DNA from: Aliivibrio sifiae
GTDB lineage: Bacteria > Pseudomonadota > Gammaproteobacteria > Enterobacterales > Vibrionaceae
DNA: 64,000 nt
Assembly (NCBI RefSeq): GCF_002954705.1
Contig: NZ_MSCO01000004.1
Coordinates: 1 to 64,000, forward strand
Direction: 5' to 3'
Positions within the stretch are counted from its first letter, which is position 1. The number at the start of each line of letters is the position of its first letter. Made by a program: the position numbers and the translations under genes. Under the pieces are notes generated by a model, which saw only the letters and a program-made list of their open reading frames with translations, had not been told where the DNA came from and ran no database searches. Shown here piece by piece: positions 28,590 to 37,009 of the stretch.

Positions 28590-29240
28590 TTAGCCAATAG
28601 CGACTGGGAATAGAGAACCAAATACCATTGCACCGATAATTGCACCGCCAGTGATTGGCTTTTGCCATTGATAGAATGCAAGCGCACCAATTAATGAACC
28701 GATACCAATTGGAATTGACGCGGCAATTGCAGATAGAACAATCAGTGGACCTAAGAATCTACCTGATGAGTTACCTGCACCCATCATGACATCAGCACCA
28801 TAAGTCGAGTTACTTTGACCAATGGTATATTTACGAGCCAAGATAATGATGTAGCCAATCGCTAAGCCTAGTAAGAAGCCGACAATCAATGAAGCGACGA
28901 AGTTTTCTAATGGGTAAACGATACCAGCACCGAGCAGCAGGGCAGGAACACCTAAACCAACACCCGTTTGAACCGCGCCACCAATATCTAAAATACCAAC
29001 CAGTGAACCTTCAATGATTCGAGCGAATAAGAAGCTCGCACCAAAGGCAGCTACTGCACCATATACACCACTGTCCATTCCTGCGCGTAACATCGATACG
29101 AATGCCACTTCATTAAATGCGCCAATGCCGTATAAATAGTACATGTGTGTACCAGCAAACACGCCTGAAGACAGCAGACCTACGAAGAAAGGAAAAGACC
29201 AATCTGCGTACCAAAAGTTATTCTTTAATTTGTCATCCAT
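28590..29240 (-). CDS. DUF4310 integral membrane protein
   Basis: This 216-residue membrane protein of uncharacterised family DUF4310 has about six hydrophobic segments rich in glycine and alanine (for example SSGVFAGTHMYYLYGIGAF and TGVGLGVPALLLGAGIVYPL). ATG 29240 has GGAG six bases upstream; the longer frame would need TTG. It is eight bases or so after the DUF4311 gene, and the two probably form one transporter. The function is unknown; family naming is from memory of the conserved EF_0830-EF_0833 gene set. Confidence 0.8.
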   Translation of the reverse strand: MDDKLKNNFWYADWSFPFFVGLLSSGVFAGTHMYYLYGIGAFNEVAFVSMLRAGMDSGVYGAVAAFGASFLFARIIEGSLVGILDIGGAVQTGVGLGVPALLLGAGIVYPLENFVASLIVGFLLGLAIGYIIILARKYTIGQSNSTYGADVMMGAGNSSGRFLGPLIVLSAIAASIPIGIGSLIGALAFYQWQKPITGGAIIGAMVFGSLFPVAIG

Positions 29241-29254
29241 TTTCAACTCCAGAC

Positions 29255-30034
29255 TTACTGATTGCCGCTAAGGGTGGTATGAACATTCTCTAACCAAGTA
29301 GGAACGGTGAGCCTGAAAGACTCGATAAGCTCAATGTCGAATCCACGGAAGAAGGCACTCATAACAAACAGAGTGATAACCGCTGCCAGCATGATTTTAG
29401 TAACTTTATTCCATCCGCCATCTTCAACGCCTTTACCGATTAAGATGCCAAGAACAAGGCCTGGTACAGCGTTACCCATGATCATTTGAGCAAGGCCACC
29501 AAAAATAGTTGCCCAAAAACCAGAGCGACGGCCTGCTTCGATAGCGGCTAACCAGAAGATTACTGGCATCGCAATGTTTACGAGTAAATTAGCGGCAGGA
29601 ACTAGAACTTTTACCGCGGTAATTTGTAGGCTCTCAGGAACAGCAGACGCAGTTGAGTTTAAAAATGCCACGACAATCATGCCGATAATGCCACATGCAA
29701 TACCCATTTTTTTTGGATCATGCATTGTCTCTGCAACATTTTTGTTTTTAAACATTAGAGCTGCAGCACCCCAGTGAGGGATGATTCGATGGTCAACATC
29801 TTGAGTGAAGGCACCCGCTGCAACAGAAGACGCCCATGCGTTAAAGAAGAAGCCAAGGCCAAAAGAAAAGTGAGATGCAGGATCGCCTTCACAAGAGTTA
29901 AGTTCACCAAGAGTACGGAATGCGCCCATACCTTGAACGGTTGGAGCGTGGAACATACGAGCGGCACCCACACCGACGCCCACGCCCACTAAAGCCCCTA
30001 TTATTAGAGACTTCATTAATATAATTAAGAACAT
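29255..30034 (-). CDS. DUF4311 integral membrane protein
   Basis: This 259-residue membrane protein has about six to seven helices, beginning with a glycine/valine-rich helix (GALVGVGVGVGAARMF). A conserved-looking polar loop reads LGELNSCEGDPASHFSFG, followed by GAFTQDVDHRIIPHWGAA. It belongs to the uncharacterised DUF4311 family always seen with DUF4310. GGAAGG lies about nine bases before ATG. It is probably the second membrane subunit of a transporter. Confidence 0.8.
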   Translation of the reverse strand: MFLIILMKSLIIGALVGVGVGVGAARMFHAPTVQGMGAFRTLGELNSCEGDPASHFSFGLGFFFNAWASSVAAGAFTQDVDHRIIPHWGAAALMFKNKNVAETMHDPKKMGIACGIIGMIVVAFLNSTASAVPESLQITAVKVLVPAANLLVNIAMPVIFWLAAIEAGRRSGFWATIFGGLAQMIMGNAVPGLVLGILIGKGVEDGGWNKVTKIMLAAVITLFVMSAFFRGFDIELIESFRLTVPTWLENVHTTLSGNQ

Positions 30035-30094
30035 CTATATATACCTTCCATTTATATATTTAAATAAGTTTTACTATTTAAAGCGAATAGGTTT

Positions 30095-30391
30095 TTATAT
30101 TGATTTAAAATCCAGTTGGTCAATATTAATAATGGTGACATTAACAGTGACATCTAATGTTACTGAATACGTGGCTTTATTTCGTGGTAAAAAGAAAAAC
30201 ATAAACTTTTCTATTCTTTCTTTTTTGTCCGCAGTAATTAATTTCACATCAACAGGTTCTATACGTAAAATAACTTGTTCATTATCTTTAAGAATTGTTT
30301 TTTGAATATTATTTAATGCGGCACTGAAAGCTGATTGTTTTGTATTTCCATCACCACTAACCGTTACGGTTGTTGTAATAGATTCTTTCAT
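30095..30391 (-). CDS. DUF4312 small soluble protein
   Basis: The product has 98 residues with alternating beta-strand pattern and no membrane segment. Family DUF4312 is found only with the DUF4310/DUF4311 pair. The start at 30391, directly after the stop of the SFCGS gene (one base between), is chosen over the longer frame at 30463, which would overlap that gene by 70 bases. The role in the transporter is unknown. Confidence 0.75.
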   Translation of the reverse strand: MKESITTTVTVSGDGNTKQSAFSAALNNIQKTILKDNEQVILRIEPVDVKLITADKKERIEKFMFFFLPRNKATYSVTLDVTVNVTIINIDQLDFKSI

Positions 30392-30392
30392 A

Positions 30393-30755
30393 TTAGCTTC
30401 TGTATTTTTTAACAAATGCTTCAACCAATTTTTGGCCAAGTTCTTCTTTATCCATGAAACCAAAACCTAAAACGTTGTAGCCTTCATTAATAGCTGTTAC
30501 GCCTTCTTCAACAGAACGCATTCCATATTTTGCTTTGTAGCCATATTTGTTTTGAGCTGTGATTGCACCAGCGCCGCCGCTGCCACAGAAAGAAATACCA
30601 AAGTCTGCTTGCTCTTGGTTCATGATGTCACCAAGCTTCATGTCTGCAGCCATTCCAGGAATAACGGTAACAATACCACCTGCTGCTTCAGCGCCTAAAC
30701 CTACTTTTTGCCCTTTACCTAAGCGGTCGCCAATCACTACTGTTATATTTGTCAT
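30393..30755 (-). CDS. Glycine-rich SFCGS-family small protein (EIIB-like candidate)
   Basis: The product is a 120-residue soluble protein with the motif FGISFCGSGGAGAITAQ at about residues 52-68. The single cysteine followed by a glycine/serine loop looks like the phosphocysteine loop of PTS EIIB proteins, although the overall family is separate and uncharacterised. ATG 30755 has GGAG six bases upstream; a TTG at 30767 is the longer alternative. It starts one base after the PRD gene stop. The EIIB analogy is inference. Confidence 0.78.
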   Translation of the reverse strand: MTNITVVIGDRLGKGQKVGLGAEAAGGIVTVIPGMAADMKLGDIMNQEQADFGISFCGSGGAGAITAQNKYGYKAKYGMRSVEEGVTAINEGYNVLGFGFMDKEELGQKLVEAFVKKYRS

Positions 30756-30756
30756 G

Positions 30757-31104
30757 TTATGCTCCAAATTCTTCGGTTAATTCGTTTTCTTTTGCCACTT
30801 CAAAGTGAACAGATAATAAATAAGATTCTTCGTACGCTAATGTTGGAAATAAATTAACAACATCTTCTGCTAATTTGTGTGATGATTTTGATATTTCATC
30901 AAACATGTCAATTTCAACTTCGGGTAATGGTTCATGAGTATGAGATCTAATTACCATTGCTTTTAAGTGAGAATAAAGCATTTGTTTTTGAACACTGTCT
31001 GGAAATATTTTCTCAGCTCTTAAAATAGAAATTATTTTATTGAACGTTGAATCTACTTCTTCAGTGAATAACTCTTCATTAATTTCTAGAGTAGGACTAT
31101 CCAC
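30757..31104 (-). CDS. Stand-alone PRD-domain protein (EF_0829/AHA_3910 type)
   Basis: This 115-residue protein consists of one PRD domain and no DNA- or RNA-binding part. The two expected phosphorylatable histidines lie in LYSHLKAMVIRSH and in YEESYLLSVHFEVAK. Start is GTG with AAGGGAA about nine bases upstream. It is the first gene of the eight-gene operon. It may be a phosphorylation relay or sensor for the transporter or for the large PRD regulator. Confidence 0.8.
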   Translation of the reverse strand: MDSPTLEINEELFTEEVDSTFNKIISILRAEKIFPDSVQKQMLYSHLKAMVIRSHTHEPLPEVEIDMFDEISKSSHKLAEDVVNLFPTLAYEESYLLSVHFEVAKENELTEEFGA

Positions 31105-31393
31105 GTTTTATATTTCCCTTAAATAATAAGTTTTTGTGTTTAACTTGATGATGAAAGAATATAAGTGGAAGGGAAAAGTGAACAGGGGTAGTTTTTCCAC
31201 TTTGAAGTGGAAATTGGAAGGTGTTGGTGGGGTGAGTTCAAAGTTTTAAATTTATTTACTTAAATATTATAGGGTTATGAACTGGAAATCGCAGTAATGG
31301 AAAGTGGAAGCTAAATTGAGAGTAATGAGTTTTGTGATTCTGGTTGGATTTTTAGATTGAATTGGAAGTTAAGGTTTGGGTCGTAGATAAAAG
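31105..31393. promoter_or_regulatory. Upstream control region of the DUF4310 operon with AAGTGGAA repeats
   Basis: The region contains AAGTGGAAG at 31163-31171 and 31302-31310, and a perfect 9-bp inverted repeat TTTCCACTT-TG-AAGTGGAAA at 31194-31213. Weaker relatives are ATTGGAAG at 31214 and 31361 and ACTGGAAA near 31281. They lie 60-260 bases upstream of the operon's first start and are candidate activator sites. No sigma-54 promoter was seen. No coding frame is convincing here. Confidence 0.6.
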
Positions 31394-31417
31394 AAACCCC
31401 GACGAGTGTCGGGGTTT
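31394..31417 (-). terminator. Terminator of the large lipoprotein gene
   Basis: A perfect 10-bp stem (31394-31403 with 31408-31417) with a four-base loop is followed on the minus strand by a T-rich run. Confidence 0.88.
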
Positions 31418-31434
31418 ATCATAAATCATTAGAA

Positions 31435-34281
31435 TTAGTCGTTGATTGCAGGACCAGTCCAATCCATGTTGAAGTTGATATCACTAAGAGCTGATCCCCA
31501 ATCATTAGAGACTTTACCCATAATGCTGTAGGTTTCATTCGCATTTAATTTGTAGTTGTTGTTCATACCAAGTAGGAATGAAATAACAGCGTTTGGTGTT
31601 CCATTTTCTTCCGAGGTAAAGCATCCAGAGTGATGTAATTGGTTACTGTACTCATTATTCCGAGAAATTGAATCGGATGTTACGATGAATTTTTCAAAGA
31701 TAGGACCGTCACCATCGATACCTTCGAATAAACCGTCACAGCTCACACCATTAATCCAAACTTTAATATAATCATGACTGTTGCCAGGGCTATTTTCTGC
31801 TGTATTCATTTGCAGTGATGTTGATCTCAGTACATATTCACCATCTTGCTGACCTGGCCAGTATAGAGGTGCATCACGTAACTCTGGACCGTCATTTGAG
31901 TTTACATTAATGCGTTTTTCTGCATCTACGTTATCGGCAAAGAATGTTTTTGTTTCATGCTCAATTTGACCTTGTTCTTCCATTGAGAAAAGAACTGATT
32001 TAGAACCAATTGAGATTTCATCCATTGGTGCATTAGTATCGTCATTAATTGAGACAGTGAAGGTCTCTGTTAATTGTTCGCCATTTTCGATGAAAGTAAA
32101 TGTAGCAACAATGTTGTTATTTTCATCAATTACGTATGTACCATTGTCATCTTGTGCAAAAATTTCATCTGAACAGGTATTTTTATTTATTGATGAGCGA
32201 TTATTACTTAATACTATCCCGTTTTCAAAACTGTACGTATCACACCAAACACGCGAGTAGTTGTTATTGTCGATACCGTCACCATCATCACTACCACGCT
32301 CTAAAACATACCAGTTTTTATTTTCAAGAGGGTGTTTTCCGGCTGGTGGTGGTGTTACTTCATCTGCTGGTTGAACATTTGGAAGTGTTAACATCACCAT
32401 TTCTGATTCAATGTCATTATCTTCGCCACCAGAGAAGTTGATCCCTTGAGCTAGATATAGAACAACACCATTGGTTACTTTAGTTGGGGTACCTGTTAAT
32501 GTAACTAGACCACTTTGATCAACGCTTACTTCAACGCCGTTAATTGGGTTTTCTGGTAGTGTATTATCATACTCTGCGTAGTTAGCATAATATTGAACAT
32601 CACCATTTACTGCAGAATCAAACAATTCGTTAATGTTTAATGTTTGGTTAAATTCAGTGCCAACTTTTAATTTCCATGCTGCTGCTTTCGTTTGTAACTT
32701 GGCTTTAGCATTTGTATTTATTGTGATTTCACCAGCCTCAATAGCAGGTAATGTGAAGTTTGCAGCTTCAGAAGCTAGTCGAGTTGCAGGGTGACCATCA
32801 TCAGCCGTAATCGTAAATACTAATTGGCCTAAGTGATTAGGTTGAGGGTTACCTGAAATAGTGATTTTGCCAGTATTTTTATTAAATGCAGATGTTAAAC
32901 CTGATACCACTGAATTAATGTTCGTTGTATAAGTTAAAGCATCACCTTCTCGGTCATCAAATAAGCCATCAACAGAGAAAGTTTGTGAGAATGTGGCACC
33001 TTGTTGTAATTCCCAAGAATTAACCACAGTTTGAATGCTTGCTTGAGTTTTAGTGTCTACAACTGGGGCTGTGTTTAGCATCTCAACTTTAAATGAGAAT
33101 GTTGTGCTTAGTGTATTTAATACTTCAGTGTCTGCCTTTGCTTTATCTTCAGCTGTTAGCGTAATGGTATAGATATCTGACGTTGGTTGTAGATTTTCAG
33201 CTGAAAGAGTTAGTGTTTCACCTACTAAATTAGCTGTAATTTCACCTTTACCGTTAATTTCTACCACTGCTTGTACATTAGTTTGCGTATTGTCGTACTT
33301 GTCTTGGAATAGGTTTGCAGGAATAGTAATTGTGGTATCTAGAGATTGACCTTCAGTGATAGCTAATGCACTAATTTCTTTTTGAATGGCAATTTTAGCG
33401 CCTTCATTCACTAATAATTTGTAGTTGGTAATAATAACATCTGGCTCTGAAGGATTAATAACAGGCTTTTGGTTTAATAAATCATCAGAACCCATTGTTT
33501 CATCAGTTACGATTTTTTCAGACTCTTCTTGAGCAACGGCAGCAATTTCAGCTGAATTTTTCTCATAAACAGCAGGGTTCTTTGCTTTTGATTCTGTCAG
33601 AATTTGTGCTGTTTTGTGTAATTTAGCGCTTTCTAAATTTGTCTTTGAGTCTTTTACGAAATCAGAGAATAGATCAATAGGCTGCTCTGTTGTGCCACCA
33701 AGCGCAGTGGTTACTGCTGCGATTGCTGCTTCTTCACTTACTGGATTTTCAGCAGTGCCTTTTGCCATTTCGATAGCAACAAGGTCAGTCAGTGGAGAAA
33801 TTACAGCGGTTTTATCTTCAGCTGAAATAGGTGTACGGAAAACCACGGCATTAGCCATTGGTTGACCTTCATAGTCCATATCCGTTGTGTATGTATTCAT
33901 GAAATCAGCGTAAGAATCAGCAGCAGGACTTAGTGCTGCTAGTTTTATTGCAAGATCTTTGTCTGTATCGCCTGGTTTTAATGTTTTAAGAGCAAGAGAA
34001 CCTTGGATTTTTACTCCCTTTGGTAGAGTAATCTTACCGTCAGCCTTGGTAAGACCAAATACAGTATCAACATTAACGTCTAGAGAGCCGTTGTTGTTTA
34101 CATCATCAAACACCACTGCATTCTTAAAGTAACCATCAAAACCGGTAATAACGATACCACCTGCTGAAGGAGTTTCAGTATTTATATTATGATCTGAACC
34201 ACCGTCAGAACCTCCATCAGAACCACCACAACCTACTAACGCAAATGCCACTGACGCTGCTAATAAACTTACCTTTTTCAT
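31435..34281 (-). CDS. Large exported lipoprotein with cadherin/Ig-like repeats
   Basis: This 948-residue protein begins with a lipoprotein signal (lipobox LVGC, cysteine about residue 18) followed by a low-complexity GGSDGG linker. After a region of about 250 residues come at least two to three dystroglycan/cadherin-like domains (for example SWELQQGATFSQTFSVDGLF and AWKLKVGTEFNQTLNINELF) and a C-terminal domain starting WYVLERGSDDG. ATG 34281 has AGGA about nine bases upstream; the longer frame needs TTG. Its middle and C-terminal parts resemble the protein at 35436-37004. Function is unknown; surface binding or adhesion is inferred. Confidence 0.78.
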   Translation of the reverse strand: MKKVSLLAASVAFALVGCGGSDGGSDGGSDHNINTETPSAGGIVITGFDGYFKNAVVFDDVNNNGSLDVNVDTVFGLTKADGKITLPKGVKIQGSLALKTLKPGDTDKDLAIKLAALSPAADSYADFMNTYTTDMDYEGQPMANAVVFRTPISAEDKTAVISPLTDLVAIEMAKGTAENPVSEEAAIAAVTTALGGTTEQPIDLFSDFVKDSKTNLESAKLHKTAQILTESKAKNPAVYEKNSAEIAAVAQEESEKIVTDETMGSDDLLNQKPVINPSEPDVIITNYKLLVNEGAKIAIQKEISALAITEGQSLDTTITIPANLFQDKYDNTQTNVQAVVEINGKGEITANLVGETLTLSAENLQPTSDIYTITLTAEDKAKADTEVLNTLSTTFSFKVEMLNTAPVVDTKTQASIQTVVNSWELQQGATFSQTFSVDGLFDDREGDALTYTTNINSVVSGLTSAFNKNTGKITISGNPQPNHLGQLVFTITADDGHPATRLASEAANFTLPAIEAGEITINTNAKAKLQTKAAAWKLKVGTEFNQTLNINELFDSAVNGDVQYYANYAEYDNTLPENPINGVEVSVDQSGLVTLTGTPTKVTNGVVLYLAQGINFSGGEDNDIESEMVMLTLPNVQPADEVTPPPAGKHPLENKNWYVLERGSDDGDGIDNNNYSRVWCDTYSFENGIVLSNNRSSINKNTCSDEIFAQDDNGTYVIDENNNIVATFTFIENGEQLTETFTVSINDDTNAPMDEISIGSKSVLFSMEEQGQIEHETKTFFADNVDAEKRINVNSNDGPELRDAPLYWPGQQDGEYVLRSTSLQMNTAENSPGNSHDYIKVWINGVSCDGLFEGIDGDGPIFEKFIVTSDSISRNNEYSNQLHHSGCFTSEENGTPNAVISFLLGMNNNYKLNANETYSIMGKVSNDWGSALSDINFNMDWTGPAIND

Positions 34282-34346
34282 TCTGTTCAATCCTTTTTGG
34301 TGAGGGTAGCCTTCCCCTCAATAGTGTTTATTTATTTGTAAAACTC

Positions 34347-34363
34347 AAAAGTGCGACACTTTT
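34347..34363. promoter_or_regulatory. Inverted repeat between the lipoprotein and OMP genes
   Basis: AAAAGTG-CGA-CACTTTT is a perfect 7-bp inverted repeat in the divergent spacer. It could be an operator for either gene. The binding factor is unknown. Confidence 0.35.
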
Positions 34364-34506
34364 ACGCCGATTCAAAAAGCAAAACAAGACACGAGAAATA
34401 GGAAAAAAACCGTAAAATTTATTTTATTTTTTTATCAACCGTACTATTGGTTTTTTGGAATGAATCACTCATATTTCGCACCCAAAAATACATATAGGGA
34501 TGAACA

Positions 34507-35370
34507 ATGAAAAAAATATACTGGTTAGGTTTATTGCCATGTTTTGCAATGGCACATGAGGGAGAAAAAAACTATGGGTATTCGTATTTTACGTTTGGTT
34601 TAGAAAATGTAACGTATCAAGAATATTATGGAGGGGTGCAATCAAAAGTCACTATTACAAACCCGGTGTTAAATAGTGGTGGTTTGTATTACATCAATGA
34701 TAATTTTGATTTTTCGATAGATGCATTAGCTTCTTTTTCACCTCAAAGCGCAGAGGAGGATTGGGAGTATTACAGCCATTTAATGCAAACTAATCAGTTT
34801 GAGTATTTAAAAACGGCGACCAATATACAATTGCACTACAAGCTTACTGATGAGTGGCGAGTAATAGGTGGACCAGCACTTACTTATCAAACCTATACTC
34901 GTTACGGTATGAGAAATCATAATGGGTTCACCAATAAAGCGTTTTATGGGACATGGGAAGAAACGTCGACCGATATTTTTGTCGATTTAGGTGTGGCTTA
35001 CGATAATGGTTCACTGTTTAGTGATAAAAAATGGAAAGTAAGCGGACGAGCTGTACTAGGTATGCCAATTTATAGTGTGACTAAAAATACCAAATTTGAA
35101 GATAATACTTTTAATGATTTTGGTATTAGGACATCCATTGAAGGAACCGTTAGTTATGAAATAATGAAAGGGCTTCACTTGGGATGGTACGCTATGCTTG
35201 GTTATGAAAAACGTTTTGAAACCGATAAACAAAAAGTACAGTTTGAAACGTGTGTCACTATGGTTGATGGTGAATGTACAGAGCGTGAGAATAAAAGTGG
35301 ATATGCGACGTTGCCAGAAGCTGATACGTACACCTTCAGTACTGGCTTTCAAGCACTTTGGAGTTTTTAG
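34507..35370 (+). CDS. Probable outer-membrane beta-barrel protein
   Basis: This 287-residue exported protein has a signal peptide ending at FAMAHE (about residue 17) and many amphipathic beta-strands rich in Tyr, Trp and Gly. It ends in FQALWSF, the terminal aromatic pattern recognised by the BAM machinery. I do not recognise its family. It is divergent from the large lipoprotein and inserted in the kinase/sigma-factor cluster, so it may share their regulation. Confidence 0.72.
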   Translation: MKKIYWLGLLPCFAMAHEGEKNYGYSYFTFGLENVTYQEYYGGVQSKVTITNPVLNSGGLYYINDNFDFSIDALASFSPQSAEEDWEYYSHLMQTNQFEYLKTATNIQLHYKLTDEWRVIGGPALTYQTYTRYGMRNHNGFTNKAFYGTWEETSTDIFVDLGVAYDNGSLFSDKKWKVSGRAVLGMPIYSVTKNTKFEDNTFNDFGIRTSIEGTVSYEIMKGLHLGWYAMLGYEKRFETDKQKVQFETCVTMVDGECTERENKSGYATLPEADTYTFSTGFQALWSF

Positions 35371-35383
35371 CCTACGATAGGTC

Positions 35384-35422
35384 AACAACTAAAAGAGCCA
35401 TGGGCTTGCTCTTTTAGTTGTT
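35384..35422. terminator. Bidirectional terminator after the OMP gene
   Basis: A perfect 15-bp stem (35384-35398 with 35408-35422) with a nine-base loop separates converging genes. Confidence 0.88.
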
Positions 35423-35435
35423 ATTTATTAATGAG

Positions 35436-37004
35436 TTAGTTTAGATTTGGTTCGTGATAAATTAAATTGATCTTAAACTCTTCAACTAAATGAGCAAGCT
35501 CTGGTTTAGGCTTGAGAACGTAACTGTAAACTTCTCCATTTACTAACTCATCATAATTAGAATAATCTAAATCCAGATAAGAATAGCGTTTTCCTGTTTC
35601 TGAGTTTATCCTTTCTTCGCATTCTATAGGATCGATATTATTTGGTGCCAATGAACTTGTTGTTATATCTGCATATACCCCCTTCCCACCTAGTATTGAA
35701 CTTTGGTAAAAAGACAGAACATGCTTACAAGTGACATCATGAGTATCTGAATTAATATTTAAGTCTGAATCTAAATCTCGCCAATTTGGGTTTATTAGAC
35801 GTGAATCCATCATGTACATACCAGCAGTCCCCTTAATGTAATGACCTTCCATATCTTTAGGCAAAAAGTATTCAAACTTTTCCATTTGGTAAGGGTATTC
35901 ACCTGTTACTACATTAAGTCGCGATTCCATTGCAGCTTTATTTTTTAATATTGTGTAGGTTTCAAATTTTTTTCCATTATGGACGGTGGTGAGCAGGCTT
36001 TCTCCTTTTTTGTGACTGGATTTATATTCATGTTTAATTTCCCAGTGCTGCTCTGCGTTAAATACTGAGCCGTTACTAGTTAAAATTAGTTGATTCTCAT
36101 CGGCTTGATAAGTTCCTATTTCGGTTAAACGATCCTCTTTTGGGCATGTTTGTTTATTAGTTGATGCTGCATAGAAAGCAATATTATTGATGAACTTAAA
36201 TGCTTCACAATAGACTATTTCATAGTCGTAACTACTACCGAGAAAATTTTTGGATGTTTCTAGGCGGTACAGTGTTTGTCCAATTAATGCATTTTCACCT
36301 ATAAGGTTCGAGTCTTCGGTTGAAGGGAGTGAAAAGCTTACTTGTGCCCAAGAGCTTTCATCTTCTCCATGATGATCATCTTTAGCTGAAATTATGAATT
36401 TAGTTGGTTTTTTATTTTTTATAGGGGTACCAACCAAAGTCAGCCCTGCTTTATTGATTAAAGATAAGCCTGGATATGAAAAATGTATTTTTGTGGTAAT
36501 AAAATCATCGTCTTCATCATAAAAAAGTCCATGGATACTGAAAGAGTACCTGATGGATGTTGATTCAGTTAAGTCCCATGCGTAAATCATTGTTTGAAGT
36601 TGCTGTTGGATTTCTTTATTGATTTGGGGCTTTTGATTCCCTTTTGACCCTAATTTGTCAGCGTCCTTTAATAAATTATCTTCTTGAATGTTGTATTTTT
36701 CATGCTCGTTATTCTGTAAATTTTGTTTTTCAATTTGAGTAGGCGAGGATTTTTCTATTTTTTTATTTTTTGTAATGGTTTTTTTTTCTTGTCCATGTTT
36801 TTTAATCTCATTATTTATGAGTATTTTTTGTTTATCAAAGCTAGAAAGAAAAGCTTCATCAGAAGAGGGTTCTTTGATACTTGCTTGTGTCTCTTGCTCT
36901 ATTGGTTGAGTGCTATTGGATGGTGAAGATAGAGCTGAATGTAGCCAAAAGCCACTCAATGTAATTATTACTATTGGAATTAAAGGTAACGCGTATTTTT
37001 TCAT
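35436..37004 (-). CDS. Membrane-anchored exported protein with cadherin-like domain, paralogue of the large lipoprotein
   Basis: The product has about 522 residues. An N-terminal signal anchor (about 4-24) is followed by a charged low-complexity linker rich in Lys, Glu and Asn (about 30-135). Next is one dystroglycan/cadherin-like domain (AWDLTESTSIRYSFSIHGLF through KFIISAKDDHHGEDESS) and a C-terminal domain resembling the end of the lipoprotein at 31435. Start 37004 lies five bases after the sigma-factor stop, with TAAGAA just before it. A longer frame to 37079 would overlap the sigma gene. Function unknown. Confidence 0.75.
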   Translation of the reverse strand: MKKYALPLIPIVIITLSGFWLHSALSSPSNSTQPIEQETQASIKEPSSDEAFLSSFDKQKILINNEIKKHGQEKKTITKNKKIEKSSPTQIEKQNLQNNEHEKYNIQEDNLLKDADKLGSKGNQKPQINKEIQQQLQTMIYAWDLTESTSIRYSFSIHGLFYDEDDDFITTKIHFSYPGLSLINKAGLTLVGTPIKNKKPTKFIISAKDDHHGEDESSWAQVSFSLPSTEDSNLIGENALIGQTLYRLETSKNFLGSSYDYEIVYCEAFKFINNIAFYAASTNKQTCPKEDRLTEIGTYQADENQLILTSNGSVFNAEQHWEIKHEYKSSHKKGESLLTTVHNGKKFETYTILKNKAAMESRLNVVTGEYPYQMEKFEYFLPKDMEGHYIKGTAGMYMMDSRLINPNWRDLDSDLNINSDTHDVTCKHVLSFYQSSILGGKGVYADITTSSLAPNNIDPIECEERINSETGKRYSYLDLDYSNYDELVNGEVYSYVLKPKPELAHLVEEFKINLIYHEPNLN

Positions 37005-37009
37005 ATTTC

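Noticed and set aside
32136-32441. 101-codon plus-strand frame inside the large lipoprotein gene
   Set aside because: His/Tyr-rich antisense shadow of Asp/Asn-rich coding sequence.
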